Below are positions 18,533-27,484 of a DNA stretch of 64,000 nt, one piece after another. Origin of the DNA: Nevskia ramosa DSM 11499. GTDB taxonomy: Bacteria > Pseudomonadota > Gammaproteobacteria > Nevskiales > Nevskiaceae. Location of the stretch: NCBI RefSeq assembly GCF_000420645.1, contig NZ_ATVI01000006.1:186001-250000 (forward strand). Reading direction: 5' to 3'. Position numbers and translations under genes: made by a program. A model generated the notes under the pieces. The model was given only the letters and a program-made list of their open reading frames with translations, had not been told where the DNA came from and did not search any database. Numbering within the stretch: position 1 is the stretch's first letter; each line of letters starts with the position of its first letter.

Positions 18533-18674
18533 CTCTCGACAAACTCATGCTTTCATTGGCCTTTATGGATTTTTCGGTGATAACCCGGGCACTGCGCATG
18601 CTGCTGCGGGCCGCTACAGGGCCGACTTCAGATCGAACGCACCAAAATCGGGCAATCCCGACCCCAGACAGGCA

Positions 18675-18710
18675 TAAAAAAAGCGGCACGGGATCTCTCC
18701 GGTGCCGCTT
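18675..18710 (-). terminator. Intrinsic terminator after cytochrome c gene
   Basis: Stem AAGCGGCAC (18681-18689) and GTGCCGCTT (18702-18710), followed on the minus strand by a run of T (complement of 18675-18682). It lies ~28 bp past the cytochrome stop. Confidence 0.85.
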
Positions 18711-18738
18711 CTTCAGCGACGAAGACTGAGAGACAGCT

Positions 18739-19218
18739 TCAGGCGCCGGACAGCTTCAGCAGGTGCTCGACGGCGGCCTTGACTTCGTCGTCGGTCAGAT
18801 CGGCATTGCCGCCGCGCGGTGGCATCGAATTCTTGCCCTTGATCGCCGAGGCGGTCAGACCATCGACGCCGCCGGCAGCGCCCTTGCGCGCGGCCCAAGC
18901 GGCCTTGTCGTCCGACTTCGGCGCGCCCAGCAAGCCACCGCTGTGGCAAGCGCTGCAGACCGTCGTGTAGACCTGCTCGCCGCTGTAGGGCTCGCGCTTC
19001 ACCGCGGCCTTGGCCTTGACCAGCAGCGCCGGGTCGGTGATCACGGTGCCGATCGGCGCGGTGCGGGCGGCAACCTTCTTCACTTCGGACTCATCGGCCG
19101 TATCGTGCTTCGGGGTCATGATCGCGGCTAGCGCGATGATGGCGATCGTGATTCCGAACAGCAGCGCCAGAACGCCGGCGAACGAAATCATGAACTTCTT
19201 GTCCTGGTCTTTGCTCAC
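18739..19218 (-). CDS. Membrane-anchored cytochrome c5-like protein
   Basis: About 159 aa from a GTG start with GGAGA upstream. Residues ~9-33 form a single membrane anchor (FMISFAGVLALLFGITIAIIALAAI). One periplasmic class I cytochrome domain follows, with haem site CSACH (88-92) and axial ligand M132 in NSMPPRGG. This is the c5 layout. It probably carries electrons to a terminal oxidase or another periplasmic acceptor. The longer ORF to 19398 is not supported. A perfect TATAAT (minus strand, 19398-19403) lies ~180 bp upstream. Confidence 0.88.
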   Translation of the reverse strand: MSKDQDKKFMISFAGVLALLFGITIAIIALAAIMTPKHDTADESEVKKVAARTAPIGTVITDPALLVKAKAAVKREPYSGEQVYTTVCSACHSGGLLGAPKSDDKAAWAARKGAAGGVDGLTASAIKGKNSMPPRGGNADLTDDEVKAAVEHLLKLSGA

Positions 19219-19397
19219 AACGGTCTCCGGGGCCGGCAGATGGAAAAGGCTTGCAACAGATGAATGAGGCGGGCGATGCACCAACAAAAGAATGCATGAC
19301 CCATAACGGTGCGAAACGCCGAAACTCGCGACAAAACAGGGCACGAACACTGGCCGCGGCGCGGAACTGCGCTGGCAGCCATGCCGCGCAGCGCGCA

Positions 19398-19432
19398 ATT
19401 ATAGAGAGAAGCCTGCCACTTGCGTGACGCAA
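19398..19432 (-). promoter_or_regulatory. TATAAT -10 element and palindrome upstream of cytochrome c
   Basis: The minus strand reads TATAAT at 19403-19398. A palindrome TTGCGT-G-ACGCAA lies at 19420-19432, just upstream. No -35 at 17 bp is clear, so an activator bound at the palindrome is possible. The resulting 5' leader would be ~180 nt. Confidence 0.4.
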
Positions 19433-19507
19433 CAAGCGCCCGACTCATAGTTGAGCAATTGCCGGGACGCGAACCGCATCGGGACGCTCGGGTACGATAC
19501 GTCCCTC

Positions 19508-20509
19508 ATGGCTGACTCAGCACTAATCATTCCCGTGGTCGACAGCACCGCTCTGCAGGAAACCGCGCGCCGCGTACTCGGCATCGAGCGCGATGCGCTG
19601 GCTGCGCTGCTGCCGCGCATCGACGATCGCTTCGCCCGCGCCTGCCAGCTGCTGATCGGCTGCCGCGGCCGCGTGATCGTCACCGGCATGGGCAAGAGCG
19701 GCCACATCGGCGGCAAGATCGCCGCCACTCTGGCGTCGACCGGTACGCCGGCCTTCTTCGTCCACCCCGGTGAAGCCAGCCACGGCGACCTCGGCATGAT
19801 CACCCGCGATGACTCTGTGATCGCGATCAGCAATTCCGGCGAAACCGCCGAAGTGTTGACCATCCTGCCGCTGATCAAGCGCATGGGGATTCCGCTGATA
19901 TCGATGACCGGCCGCCCAGGCTCGACCTTGGCGAAATCGGCCGATGTTCATCTCGATGTCTCGGTCGCCCAGGAAGCCTGCCCGCTCAATCTCGCCCCGA
20001 CGGCCAGCACCACCGCCACCCTGGCGATGGGCGACGCGCTGGCCGTGGCCCTGCTCGAAGCTCGCGGTTTCACGCCGGAAGATTTCGCGCTGAGTCATCC
20101 GGGCGGCACGCTCGGCCGTCGCCTGCTGCTCAAGGTCGGCGATCTGATGGCGACCGGTGAGCGCATTCCGCAGGTGCCAGCCGACGCCACCCTGTCGACC
20201 GCGCTGCTGGAGATGACCCACAAGGGGCTCGGCATGACCGCCGTCATCGACGGTAACGGTGAGGCGCTCGGTCTGTTCACCGACGGCGATCTGCGCCGCG
20301 TGCTGGACGCCAATCTCGACGTCCGCAGCGCCCGGATCACCGAGGTGATGACCCGCGGCGGCAAATCGATCCGCTCGACGCAACTGGCGGCAGAGGCCGT
20401 GCATCTGATGGAAAAGCACCGCATCACCGTATTGATGGTACTCGACGACAACCGGCATCTCGAAGGCGTTCTGCATATGCATGATCTGCTGCGCGCGGGC
20501 GTGGTCTGA
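19508..20509 (+). CDS. kdsD: Arabinose-5-phosphate isomerase
   Basis: Converts ribulose-5-phosphate to arabinose-5-phosphate, the first committed precursor of KDO for LPS. About 333 aa: SIS domain (VTGMGKSGHIGGKIAATLASTGTPAFFVHP, AISNSGETAEV) and two CBS motifs (VGDLMATGERIP onward and VMTRGGKSIRS). The ATG at 19508 is chosen because an upstream in-frame start (19451) adds unconserved residues. First gene of kdsD-kdsC-lptC-lptA-lptB, with overlaps at each junction. A TACGAT -10-like hexamer precedes it by ~12 bp. Confidence 0.95.
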   Translation: MADSALIIPVVDSTALQETARRVLGIERDALAALLPRIDDRFARACQLLIGCRGRVIVTGMGKSGHIGGKIAATLASTGTPAFFVHPGEASHGDLGMITRDDSVIAISNSGETAEVLTILPLIKRMGIPLISMTGRPGSTLAKSADVHLDVSVAQEACPLNLAPTASTTATLAMGDALAVALLEARGFTPEDFALSHPGGTLGRRLLLKVGDLMATGERIPQVPADATLSTALLEMTHKGLGMTAVIDGNGEALGLFTDGDLRRVLDANLDVRSARITEVMTRGGKSIRSTQLAAEAVHLMEKHRITVLMVLDDNRHLEGVLHMHDLLRAGVV

Positions 20510-21024
20510 TGCAAACCCTGACCGAGCGGGCCCGCAACATCCGTTGCGCGGTATTCGACGTAGACGGCGTGATGACCGACTGCAAGCTCTATCTGGCGCC
20601 GGACGGCACCGAGCTGAAAGCCGTGCATGTCCGCGATGGCCTCGGGCTGAAACTGCTGATGCAGGCCGGCATCGAAGTCGCGGTGATTTCCGGCCGGCCG
20701 TCGGCAGCGATGCAGGCGCGCTTCGAATATCTCGGCATCCAGCATGTCTGGCTGAACGTCGAGCAGAAGATTCCGGCCTGGGACGCGCTGCTTGCCAAGC
20801 TCGGACTGCGTGACGATCAACTGATGATGATGGGTGACGACACCCCGGATCTGCCGCTGATGCAGCGCGCCGGCCTGGCGATGACCGTGGCCGATGCCCA
20901 TCCTAAAGTGCTCGCCGTCGCCCACTGGGCCAGCCGCCTGACCGGCGGCAACGGTGCCGTGCGCGATGCCGCCGATCTGATCCTCAACGCTCAGGCGATG
21001 ACCGTGGCGGGAGCGCAGGCATGA
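20509..21024 (+). CDS. kdsC: 3-deoxy-D-manno-octulosonate-8-phosphate phosphatase
   Basis: HAD-superfamily phosphatase removing phosphate from KDO-8-P. 171 aa, no cap domain. Motif I is FDVDGVMTDCKLY, motif II VISGRPS, and motif IV MMGDDTPDLPLMQRAGLAMTVADAHP. It shares one base with kdsD (TGATG) and four with lptC (ATGA), indicating translational coupling. Confidence 0.96.
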   Translation: MQTLTERARNIRCAVFDVDGVMTDCKLYLAPDGTELKAVHVRDGLGLKLLMQAGIEVAVISGRPSAAMQARFEYLGIQHVWLNVEQKIPAWDALLAKLGLRDDQLMMMGDDTPDLPLMQRAGLAMTVADAHPKVLAVAHWASRLTGGNGAVRDAADLILNAQAMTVAGAQA

Positions 21025-21578
21025 CCCGCGTTGCCGTCGCCGCGATCGCGGTCGCCGCACTCGCCGGCCTGCTCTACACGCTGAACCGGATTGACGACGT
21101 CGCCGTGGTGAGCAGCGCAGCCGACAACAAGCTGCCGCGCTATACGCTGACCTCCGCCGAGCTGACTCGCTACGACGCCGACGGCAAGCCGTCTCTGAAA
21201 GCGACCGCCGCCAGCCTCGAATACTTCGACGATGAATCGGCACAGGCGACGACCCTGGTGGTCGACGTGCTGTCCGGCCCCAAGACGCCCTGGCACGTCA
21301 CCGCGCCCACCGGCAGCCTGGCGCCGGGCAGCCGGGTGATGACCTTGTCCGGCGAGGTGATCGCCAACGGTCAATGGCCGGACAATGGCGAAGCGGTGGT
21401 CGTGCGCTCGCCAACGATGAAGATCGATCCGGATGCTCATCTGCTGAGTTCCGACGTCGACGTGAACGCCGACAGCCGCACGCGCAAGGGCACGGCGACC
21501 GGCATGACTGCCAATTGGGCACAGCAGGACCTGCACCTGCTCAACAACGTGAAGATGCGCTATGAAGTCAATCGCTGA
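21021..21578 (+). CDS. lptC: LPS export protein LptC
   Basis: 185-aa bitopic inner-membrane protein. One N-terminal anchor (AVAAIAVAALAGLLYTLN) is followed by a periplasmic beta-jellyroll of the LptC/OstA type (YTLTSAELTRYDADGKPSLKATAASLEYFDD). It passes LPS from LptB2FG to LptA. Overlaps kdsC by 4 bp and lptA by 17 bp. Confidence 0.92.
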   Translation: MTRVAVAAIAVAALAGLLYTLNRIDDVAVVSSAADNKLPRYTLTSAELTRYDADGKPSLKATAASLEYFDDESAQATTLVVDVLSGPKTPWHVTAPTGSLAPGSRVMTLSGEVIANGQWPDNGEAVVVRSPTMKIDPDAHLLSSDVDVNADSRTRKGTATGMTANWAQQDLHLLNNVKMRYEVNR

Positions 21579-22188
21579 ACGGGCGAGTTATCGGGTCTGG
21601 CCTCAAGGCTGGCGCTTGCTGGCCGCGCTGCTGCTGGCTGGCAGCGCTCAGGCCGCGCCGTCGGCGCCGAAGGGCCCCTCGGTCGACAAGGCCGAACTGG
21701 TCAAGCTGCCGAAAGGCTCGGACCTGAAGCCGACCGGCCCGGTGACGCTGACCTCGGACAAAGCCGAACTGGTGCAGGGCAACTCGGCGGTCTACACCGG
21801 CAACGTCGTGCTGACCTCGGACACGCTGAAGCTTGAAGGCGACAGAGTCGAGCTGAAGCAGTATCCGGGCGGCCAGTACGAAGCCAAGATCACCGGCGGT
21901 CCGGCGCGGATGAACCACGCTGGCAACGGCACCGAAAATCCGGCCGTCGCCGCCCGCGCGAAGACGCTGAACTACGACTCGCGCAGCGGCGTGCTCGATC
22001 TGCTGACCGATGCCTACGTGCTGCGCGGCACCGACGAGATCACCGGCGACACCATCAAGTACGACGTCAGGGAGCGCCGCATCCAGGCCTCGGGCGGTGA
22101 TGGCGGCCAGGTCAAGATCATCATCCAGCCGGCGTCCAACGACCCTGCTCCGGCACCGGCACCACCCGCCGAAGGAGGTCCGAAGTGA
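21562..22188 (+). CDS. lptA: LPS transport periplasmic protein LptA
   Basis: 208 aa with signal peptide ([15 protein letters not shown]). The OstA-like jellyroll runs from ~60 to 170 ([53 protein letters not shown]), followed by a Pro/Ala tail. It forms the periplasmic bridge for LPS between LptC and LptD. The 3' end carries the strong AAGGAGGT site for lptB and overlaps it by 4 bp. Confidence 0.93.
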   Translation: MKSIAERASYRVWPQGWRLLAALLLAGSAQAAPSAPKGPSVDKAELVKLPKGSDLKPTGPVTLTSDKAELVQGNSAVYTGNVVLTSDTLKLEGDRVELKQYPGGQYEAKITGGPARMNHAGNGTENPAVAARAKTLNYDSRSGVLDLLTDAYVLRGTDEITGDTIKYDVRERRIQASGGDGGQVKIIIQPASNDPAPAPAPPAEGGPK

Positions 22189-22979
22189 GCGCCACCACCG
22201 GCACCACCGGCACCACCGGCACCACCGGCACCACCTTGGACGATAAACAGCCGCGTTCAGTGCTGCAGGCACGCGATCTGGTCAAGCGCTACAAGAAGCG
22301 CACCGTGGTCGATGGCGTATCGCTGAATGTGCGCGCCGGCGAAATCGTCGGCCTGCTCGGCCCGAACGGTGCCGGCAAGACCACCTCGTTCTACATGGTC
22401 GTCGGCCTGGTGCCGGCCGATGCCGGCGTCATCGAGCTCGATGGCCGTGACATCACCAAGCTGCCGATGCATGCGCGCGCTAAGGCCGGCATCGGCTACC
22501 TGCCGCAGGAAGCCTCGGTGTTCCGCAAGCTGTCGGTCGCCGACAACGTCATGGCGATCCTCGAACTGCGCGAGGATCTCGACAAGACCGCTCGCCTGCA
22601 GGAACTGGAACGGCTGCTCGAAGAACTGCACATCAGCCATGTCCGCGAAGGACTGGGCATGTCGCTGTCCGGTGGTGAACGGCGGCGCGCCGAAATCGCC
22701 CGCGCGCTGGCGGCGAATCCGCGCTTCGTGCTGCTCGACGAACCGTTTGCCGGTGTTGATCCGATTGCCGTGATCGACATCCAAGGCATCGTCCGTCACC
22801 TGTCCGAGCGCGGCATCGGCGTGCTCATCACCGATCACAACGTGCGCGAAACGCTCGGCATCTGCACGCGTGGCTACATCCTGGCCGGCGGCAAGGTCAT
22901 AGCCGAAGGCACGCCGGATCAGCTGATGGAGAACGAGACAGTGCGGAAGGTCTATCTGGGCGAGCAGTTCCGCCTCTGA
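22185..22979 (+). CDS. lptB: LPS export ABC transporter ATP-binding protein LptB
   Basis: 264-aa ATPase powering LPS extraction with LptFG. Walker A GPNGAGKT (59-66), Q-loop YLPQEASVF, signature LSGGERRR, Walker [13 protein letters not shown] and switch His in LITDHN. The GTG start is firm: AAGGAGGT is five bases upstream. The first ~24 residues precede the conserved domain and include Gly-Thr-Thr repeats encoded by a 9-bp tandem repeat, an extension not usual in LptB. Last gene of the kds-lpt run; rpoN follows 129 bp later. Confidence 0.95.
   Translation: MSATTGTTGTTGTTGTTLDDKQPRSVLQARDLVKRYKKRTVVDGVSLNVRAGEIVGLLGPNGAGKTTSFYMVVGLVPADAGVIELDGRDITKLPMHARAKAGIGYLPQEASVFRKLSVADNVMAILELREDLDKTARLQELERLLEELHISHVREGLGMSLSGGERRRAEIARALAANPRFVLLDEPFAGVDPIAVIDIQGIVRHLSERGIGVLITDHNVRETLGICTRGYILAGGKVIAEGTPDQLMENETVRKVYLGEQFRL
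22192..22236 (+). repeat. 9-bp tandem repeat (about five copies) inside lptB
   Basis: Five consecutive units of the type GCACCACCG, slightly degenerate at the edges, begin 7 bases after the lptB start codon. Each unit is three codons (Gly-Thr-Thr), so copy-number change keeps the frame. A likely slippage-prone VNTR changing the length of the LptB N-terminal tail. Confidence 0.85.
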
Positions 22980-23108
22980 GGGCGGCTGGGCGCCAAGCGC
23001 GACGTCAGAAATCAGCGGCTGCTGGGCCTATTACTTTTCGACTATAGCCCATCGCAATGAATTCTGAGCAAGTAGAATGCCAACACTGGAATTCTTGAAA
23101 AAGCCCGC

Positions 23109-24590
23109 ATGAAGCAGTCGCTGTCGCTCCGCACTGGTCTGGCCCTGACCATGACGCCTGCCCTGCAGCAGGCGATCCGCCTGTTGCAGTTGTCCAGCCT
23201 CGATCTGCAACTGGAAATACGCCAGGCGCTGGAATCGAACGTGATGCTGGAGGCCGACGGCGACGACCTCGAAATGCAGACCACCGAAGAAGCGATGGCC
23301 GAGGCCGACAGCGATGCCGCCGTCGCCGAAGCAGGCTCGGCGGCCGAAACGGTGATCGAACTCGGCGGCGAAAACGTCATTCCCGAAGAGATGCCAGTCG
23401 ATGCCGACTGGGGCGATATCTACGACAGCGCCGGCTCGGCCGGCAGCGGCAGTGGCGAGGACGACGACGGCCTGCACGATTTCATGCAGGCCAATCTGCA
23501 CGGCTCGCAATCGCTGCGCGACCATCTGACCTGGCAGGCGAGCATTGCGCCATTCGATGAAGTCGACGCCGAAGTGGCGCTGCACATCATCGATGCGATC
23601 AACGACGACGGTTATCTCGAAGACTGGGACGGCGTTCGCGATCGCTTGGTCGGCGGCCAGAACATTCCGCTGGAGCGCGTCGAAAAGATCCTGCGCTCGG
23701 TGCAGGACTTCGATCCGTCCGGCGTCGCCGCTCGGGATCTGCCCGAATGTCTGCGCCTGCAACTGCAGCAGTATCCGGCGAAAACGCCTGGCCTGAGCGC
23801 TGCGTTCAGAATCCTCGAAGCGCCGATGGCGATGCTCGCGCGCCACGATGAAACCGCGCTGATCAAAGCCACCGGCCTGCCCCTGGAGGCGCTGCGCGAA
23901 GGTCTGGCCCTGGTGCAGACCTTGCAGCCGCACCCGGGCCGCCCGTATCAGGCGCACGAGAGCGACTACATCGCCCCCGATGTCTTCGTCGGCAAGAAGA
24001 ACGGCCGCTGGCGCGTTTCACTGAACCCGGAGCACACGCCGAAGCTCAGGATCAACCAGCTCTATCAGGGCATGGTCAAGCGCGCCGATACCTCGCGCGA
24101 TCAATTGACCATGAAGCAGCACCTGCAGGAAGCGCGCTATTTCATCAATTCACTCGAGGCGCGGAACGAAACCCTGCTCAAGGTTGCCCAATGCATAGTC
24201 GAGGAACAGCGGGCCTTCCTCGACTACGGCGAAGAGGCAATGCGGCCACTGGTGCTGCGGGATGTCGCCGAACAGTTGGGAATTCATGAGTCAACGGTAT
24301 CGCGCGCGACAGCAAACAAGTACATGCTGACGCCCAGAGGCCTTTACGAACTGAAGTATTTCTTCTCCAGTCATGTCCAGACCACGGAAGGAGGTACCTG
24401 CTCCGCCACAGCCATCCAGGCCATGATCAAGCGACTCATCGCTGCCGAAGATGCCACCAAGCCCTTGTCCGATTCGACGCTCGCCGAGATGCTGCTGAAG
24501 GAAGGCATCCAGGTGGCCCGTCGCACGGTCGCAAAGTATCGCGAGGCGCTGCGCATCCCGCCGTCACATGAGCGCAAGCCGATCGGCTGA
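23109..24590 (+). CDS. rpoN: RNA polymerase sigma-54 factor
   Basis: 493 aa. Region I is Gln/Leu-rich (MKQSLSLRTGLALTMTPALQQAIRLLQLSSLDL), followed by an acidic region II (~60-125), the core-binding domain, the helix-turn-helix around IHESTVSRATANKYM, and the RpoN box ARRTVAKYRE at 470-479. It directs transcription from -24/-12 promoters with an enhancer-binding ATPase. It stands between lptB and hpf-ptsN, the canonical location. Two matching promoters lie in this window (13121-13135 and 18518-18532). Confidence 0.98.
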   Translation: MKQSLSLRTGLALTMTPALQQAIRLLQLSSLDLQLEIRQALESNVMLEADGDDLEMQTTEEAMAEADSDAAVAEAGSAAETVIELGGENVIPEEMPVDADWGDIYDSAGSAGSGSGEDDDGLHDFMQANLHGSQSLRDHLTWQASIAPFDEVDAEVALHIIDAINDDGYLEDWDGVRDRLVGGQNIPLERVEKILRSVQDFDPSGVAARDLPECLRLQLQQYPAKTPGLSAAFRILEAPMAMLARHDETALIKATGLPLEALREGLALVQTLQPHPGRPYQAHESDYIAPDVFVGKKNGRWRVSLNPEHTPKLRINQLYQGMVKRADTSRDQLTMKQHLQEARYFINSLEARNETLLKVAQCIVEEQRAFLDYGEEAMRPLVLRDVAEQLGIHESTVSRATANKYMLTPRGLYELKYFFSSHVQTTEGGTCSATAIQAMIKRLIAAEDATKPLSDSTLAEMLLKEGIQVARRTVAKYREALRIPPSHERKPIG

Positions 24591-24716
24591 GCCCCGATCG
24601 GAATCCTGATCACGGTTCGTTTCATGGTCTGAAACCTGCAACGTGAATTGTCCGTACTGCCCGCTGCCGCATTCCGGTCGGCGCCCGGTACGGATTATCG
24701 AATAGGAGTTGCGTGT

Positions 24717-25040
24717 ATGAACCTGAACATTTCCGGTCATCATCTCGATCTCACGCCGGCCCTGCGCACTTACGTCACCGACAAGCTGAAGCGCGTCGAG
24801 CGCCATTTCGATCACCTGATCGACGCCGCCGTGATCCTCTCGGTCGACAACAAACTGCAGCACAAGGCCGAAGCGACGCTTCATGCACGAGGGACCAACC
24901 TGCATGCCGAGTCGATCAACGGCGACATGTACGCAGCGATCGACAGCCTGATCGACAAACTCGATCAGCAGACCCGGAAATTCAAGGACAAGCTTCGCGA
25001 CCATCACGCGCGCGAAGTTCAGAAACACACCATCAACTAG
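24717..25040 (+). CDS. hpf: Ribosome hibernation-promoting factor, short form
   Basis: 107-aa HPF/RaiA protein (MNLNISGHHLDLTPALRTYVTDKLKRVERHFDHLIDAAVIL...). It binds the decoding centre of the 30S subunit in stationary phase. The length and the lack of a C-terminal dimerisation domain mark the short HPF type. Start at 24717 has AGGAGTT upstream. The 126-bp gap after rpoN contains a stem GTTTCA/TGAAAC (24619-24635). Confidence 0.94.
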   Translation: MNLNISGHHLDLTPALRTYVTDKLKRVERHFDHLIDAAVILSVDNKLQHKAEATLHARGTNLHAESINGDMYAAIDSLIDKLDQQTRKFKDKLRDHHAREVQKHTIN

Positions 25041-25100
25041 CTTTCTTGCCGGGCAGGCCAGCGCTGCATAGCGCGGCGCTACACTACCCGGGCCTTGGAG

Positions 25101-25129
25101 AAGCCCCGCTTTTCGAAGCGGGGCTTTTT
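25101..25129 (+). terminator. Intrinsic terminator between hpf and ptsN
   Basis: AAGCCCCGCTT (25101-25111) and AAGCGGGGCTT (25116-25126) around a TTCG-type loop, followed by more T. It splits the rpoN-hpf transcript from ptsN, although partial read-through is common at this locus. Confidence 0.88.
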
Positions 25130-25152
25130 CGTTCACGACATCCGGAAATCTC

Positions 25153-25599
25153 ATGAAACTTGCCGAAATTCTCAATCCGGGCCGGGTCGCCGTCGGTGTC
25201 GCGGTGACCAGCAAGAAGCGCGCGCTGGAAGAGATTGCCCGTCTGCTGGCGCTCGGCGCGCCCAGCGTCGCGCCGGCAGACATCCTCGCCAGCCTCGCCG
25301 GACGCGAGAAGCTCGGCTCCACCGGCCTCGGCCACGGCGTGGCGATTCCGCATGGCCGCATGGCCGGTGTGTCGACCAGCGTCGGCGCCTTCGTGCGCCT
25401 CAAGCATCCGATCGATTACGACACCCATGACGGCCAGCCGGTCGATCTGGTGTTCGGCCTGCTGGTGCCGCAGAACGCCACCGGCGAGCACTTGCAGCAC
25501 CTCGCAGCGATCGCCGAAAAGTTCTCCGTGGACGACTTCTGCGCCCAGGTGCACGCGGCGAAGGACGATGCCGCGGTCTACGCGCTGCTGAGCGCCTGA
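25153..25599 (+). CDS. ptsN: PTS EIIA-Ntr regulatory protein
   Basis: 148-aa EIIA of the nitrogen PTS. Phosphorylated His in GHGVAIPHGRM (H67), with REKLGSTGLG before it. It regulates rather than transports sugar (potassium uptake, stringent response and sigma-54-linked functions in other bacteria). It heads the set ptsN-hprK-rapZ-EIIA-ptsH-ptsI, which supplies its phosphate relay. Confidence 0.95.
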   Translation: MKLAEILNPGRVAVGVAVTSKKRALEEIARLLALGAPSVAPADILASLAGREKLGSTGLGHGVAIPHGRMAGVSTSVGAFVRLKHPIDYDTHDGQPVDLVFGLLVPQNATGEHLQHLAAIAEKFSVDDFCAQVHAAKDDAAVYALLSA

Positions 25600-25623
25600 T
25601 CCCACGATAAACGCGCCGCGCCC

Positions 25624-26181
25624 GTGAGCAGCGCCATTCCACCACCAGTGACCGTGCACGGCGTGTTCGTGGCGGTCGATGGTCTCGGCGTCTGGCTGAA
25701 GGGCGCGAGTGGCGCCGGCAAGAGCGAACTCGGGCTGGAATTGATCTCCCGCGGCCATCGCCTGATCGCCGATGACGCGATCGACCTGCATCTGGAAGAT
25801 GAGCCAAGCGGCCCCCGATTGATCGGCCGCTGTCCGCCACTGCTGGAAAGCTTCATCGAGGTACGTGGCTTGGGCATCCTCAATCTGCGCCGGCTGTACG
25901 GCGACGAAGCCTTGGTCGCCGAAGCAACGCTCGATCTGGTGATCGATCTCGACGCCACCGGCGAAGCCTCGCCCGATGAGCGCCTGTCCGGCCGCCGCAC
26001 GCTGACCACAGTGCACGGAATCGCGGTAGCGACCGTCGCCCTGCCGAGACGAGTCGGCCACAATCTGGCGGTGCTGGTCGAAGCCGCCTGCCGCGATCAT
26101 CGGCTGCGTCTGGCGGGGTATGACGCCTGCGCCGATCTGGTCGCGCGGCAGGCGCAGCGCATCGTCACCGAACCTCTCTGA
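25624..26181 (+). CDS. hprK: Short HPr kinase/phosphorylase (catalytic domain only)
   Basis: 185 aa from a GTG start. It has the HprK C-terminal kinase fold: Walker A GASGAGKS (27-34), LIADDAIDLHLED and the family signature VRGLGILNLRRLYG (80-93). The N-terminal HprK domain of the ~310-aa proteins is absent, and only 24 bp separate it from ptsN, so the domain has not been split off upstream. Similar short HprKs occur in alphaproteobacteria. Its likely substrate is the regulatory Ser of the HPr encoded here (S49). Confidence 0.85.
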   Translation: MSSAIPPPVTVHGVFVAVDGLGVWLKGASGAGKSELGLELISRGHRLIADDAIDLHLEDEPSGPRLIGRCPPLLESFIEVRGLGILNLRRLYGDEALVAEATLDLVIDLDATGEASPDERLSGRRTLTTVHGIAVATVALPRRVGHNLAVLVEAACRDHRLRLAGYDACADLVARQAQRIVTEPL

Positions 26182-26190
26182 GCCGAACGC

Positions 26191-27051
26191 ATGCGCCTTG
26201 TCATCGTCAGTGGACTTTCCGGTGCCGGCAAGACCGTGGCCCTCAAGCAGTACGAGGACCGCGGCTATTACTGCATCGACAACATCCCGCTCGATCTGGT
26301 GCAGCCGCTGCTGACCCATGCGGTCGACAATCCCGGGCCGCGCTACCGCAAGCTGGCGCTGGGCATCGACGCACGCTGCGATCCGCTGGAAATCGAACGC
26401 TTTCCGTCCGTGCTGGATTTGCTGCGCGGCCAGGCGATCGACGTTCACGTGCTGTTTCTGACCGCCGACGACAGCGTCATCCTGCGCCGCTACAACGAGA
26501 CCCGGCGCCGACATCCGCTGTCGAACCCGGAGGTGTCGCTGCTCGATGCGATCCGGCTCGAACGCCGGCTGCTGAAGCCGATCGCCGATCTCGCCGACGT
26601 GCCGCTCGACACCACCAATCTCAATCTCTACGAACTGCGCGCTGCGGTCGGCGCACGGCTGCCGGAACCGGGCACGCACGGCCTGTCCTTGCTGTTCCTG
26701 TCATTCGGCTTCAAGAACGGCGGCCCGGAAGGTGCCGATTTCGTCTTCGATGCGCGGGTGCTGCCGAATCCGCACTGGGTGCCGGATCTGCGCGCGCTGA
26801 CTGGACGCGATGCGCCGGTGGTCGACTACTTCAAGAGCCAGACCCTGGTCAGCCAGTTTCTCGACGACACTCGAGCCTATCTGGAGCGCTGGCTCCCGGC
26901 GTTCGAGGCTCAGGATCGCCCCTATGTCACGGTGGCGATCGGCTGCACCGGCGGCCAGCATCGCTCGGTCTATCTGGCCGAGCGCCTGGGTCAGGCCTTC
27001 GAGGGCCGCTTCGAACAGGTGGTGGTCAAACATCGGGAGTTGAACGCATGA
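26191..27051 (+). CDS. rapZ: RNase adapter protein RapZ (nucleotide-binding)
   Basis: 286 aa. N-terminal P-loop GLSGAGKT (8-15), then YYCIDNIPLDLVQPLL, RRRHPLS and the C-terminal domain with FGFKNG, DARVLPNPHW and VAIGCTGGQHRSVYLAERL. In E. coli RapZ senses glucosamine-6-phosphate and guides RNase E to GlmZ sRNA. The gene lies in the usual ptsN-rapZ context. An EIIA-Man gene starts 10 bp later. Confidence 0.96.
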   Translation: MRLVIVSGLSGAGKTVALKQYEDRGYYCIDNIPLDLVQPLLTHAVDNPGPRYRKLALGIDARCDPLEIERFPSVLDLLRGQAIDVHVLFLTADDSVILRRYNETRRRHPLSNPEVSLLDAIRLERRLLKPIADLADVPLDTTNLNLYELRAAVGARLPEPGTHGLSLLFLSFGFKNGGPEGADFVFDARVLPNPHWVPDLRALTGRDAPVVDYFKSQTLVSQFLDDTRAYLERWLPAFEAQDRPYVTVAIGCTGGQHRSVYLAERLGQAFEGRFEQVVVKHRELNA

Positions 27052-27061
27052 GTTGCACACC

Positions 27062-27484
27062 ATGACGGTGGGCTTGTTGCTGGTCACCCACGGCAAGCTC
27101 GGCCATCACCTGCTGGAAACGATGCAGGACATGATCGGCCCGCCGCCGCTGTCGGTCGATGTGCTGGAAGTGCGCCGCGTGCAGGCCACCGATGTACTGC
27201 TGCTGCAGGGCCGGCGGATGATCGAGCGCCTGGATTCCGGCGCCGGCGTGCTGCTGTTGACCGACGCCTACGGCTCGACACCGAGCAACATCGCCAGCCG
27301 GCTCTCCGAAGCACCGAATACCGAATTGGTAGCTGGCATCAACCTGCCGATGCTGGTGAAGATCTTCAATTACCCGCAGCTCGACCTCGCCGCGATGTGC
27401 CGCGCCGCCGTCGAAGGCGGCCAGCGCGGGGTTGCGATCTGCACGCCGCCGTCGCCCGTCCCGAACCAGGAACCGAAGTCATGA
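27062..27484 (+). CDS. PTS mannose-type EIIA domain protein
   Basis: About 140 aa, a single EIIA-Man domain: VGLLLVTHGKLGHHLLETM with phospho-His H10, and LLLTDAYGSTPSNIA. No EIIB, EIIC or EIID of the mannose family is present, so it is probably regulatory. A TTG at 27053 would add three residues. Its stop overlaps the ptsH start by 4 bp (ATGA). Confidence 0.9.
   Translation: MTVGLLLVTHGKLGHHLLETMQDMIGPPPLSVDVLEVRRVQATDVLLLQGRRMIERLDSGAGVLLLTDAYGSTPSNIASRLSEAPNTELVAGINLPMLVKIFNYPQLDLAAMCRAAVEGGQRGVAICTPPSPVPNQEPKS

Noticed and set aside
25041-25152. Possible small RNA gene between hpf and ptsN
   Set aside because: Apart from the terminator stem there is no conserved structure or separate promoter that I can support; TACACT near 25080 may serve ptsN.
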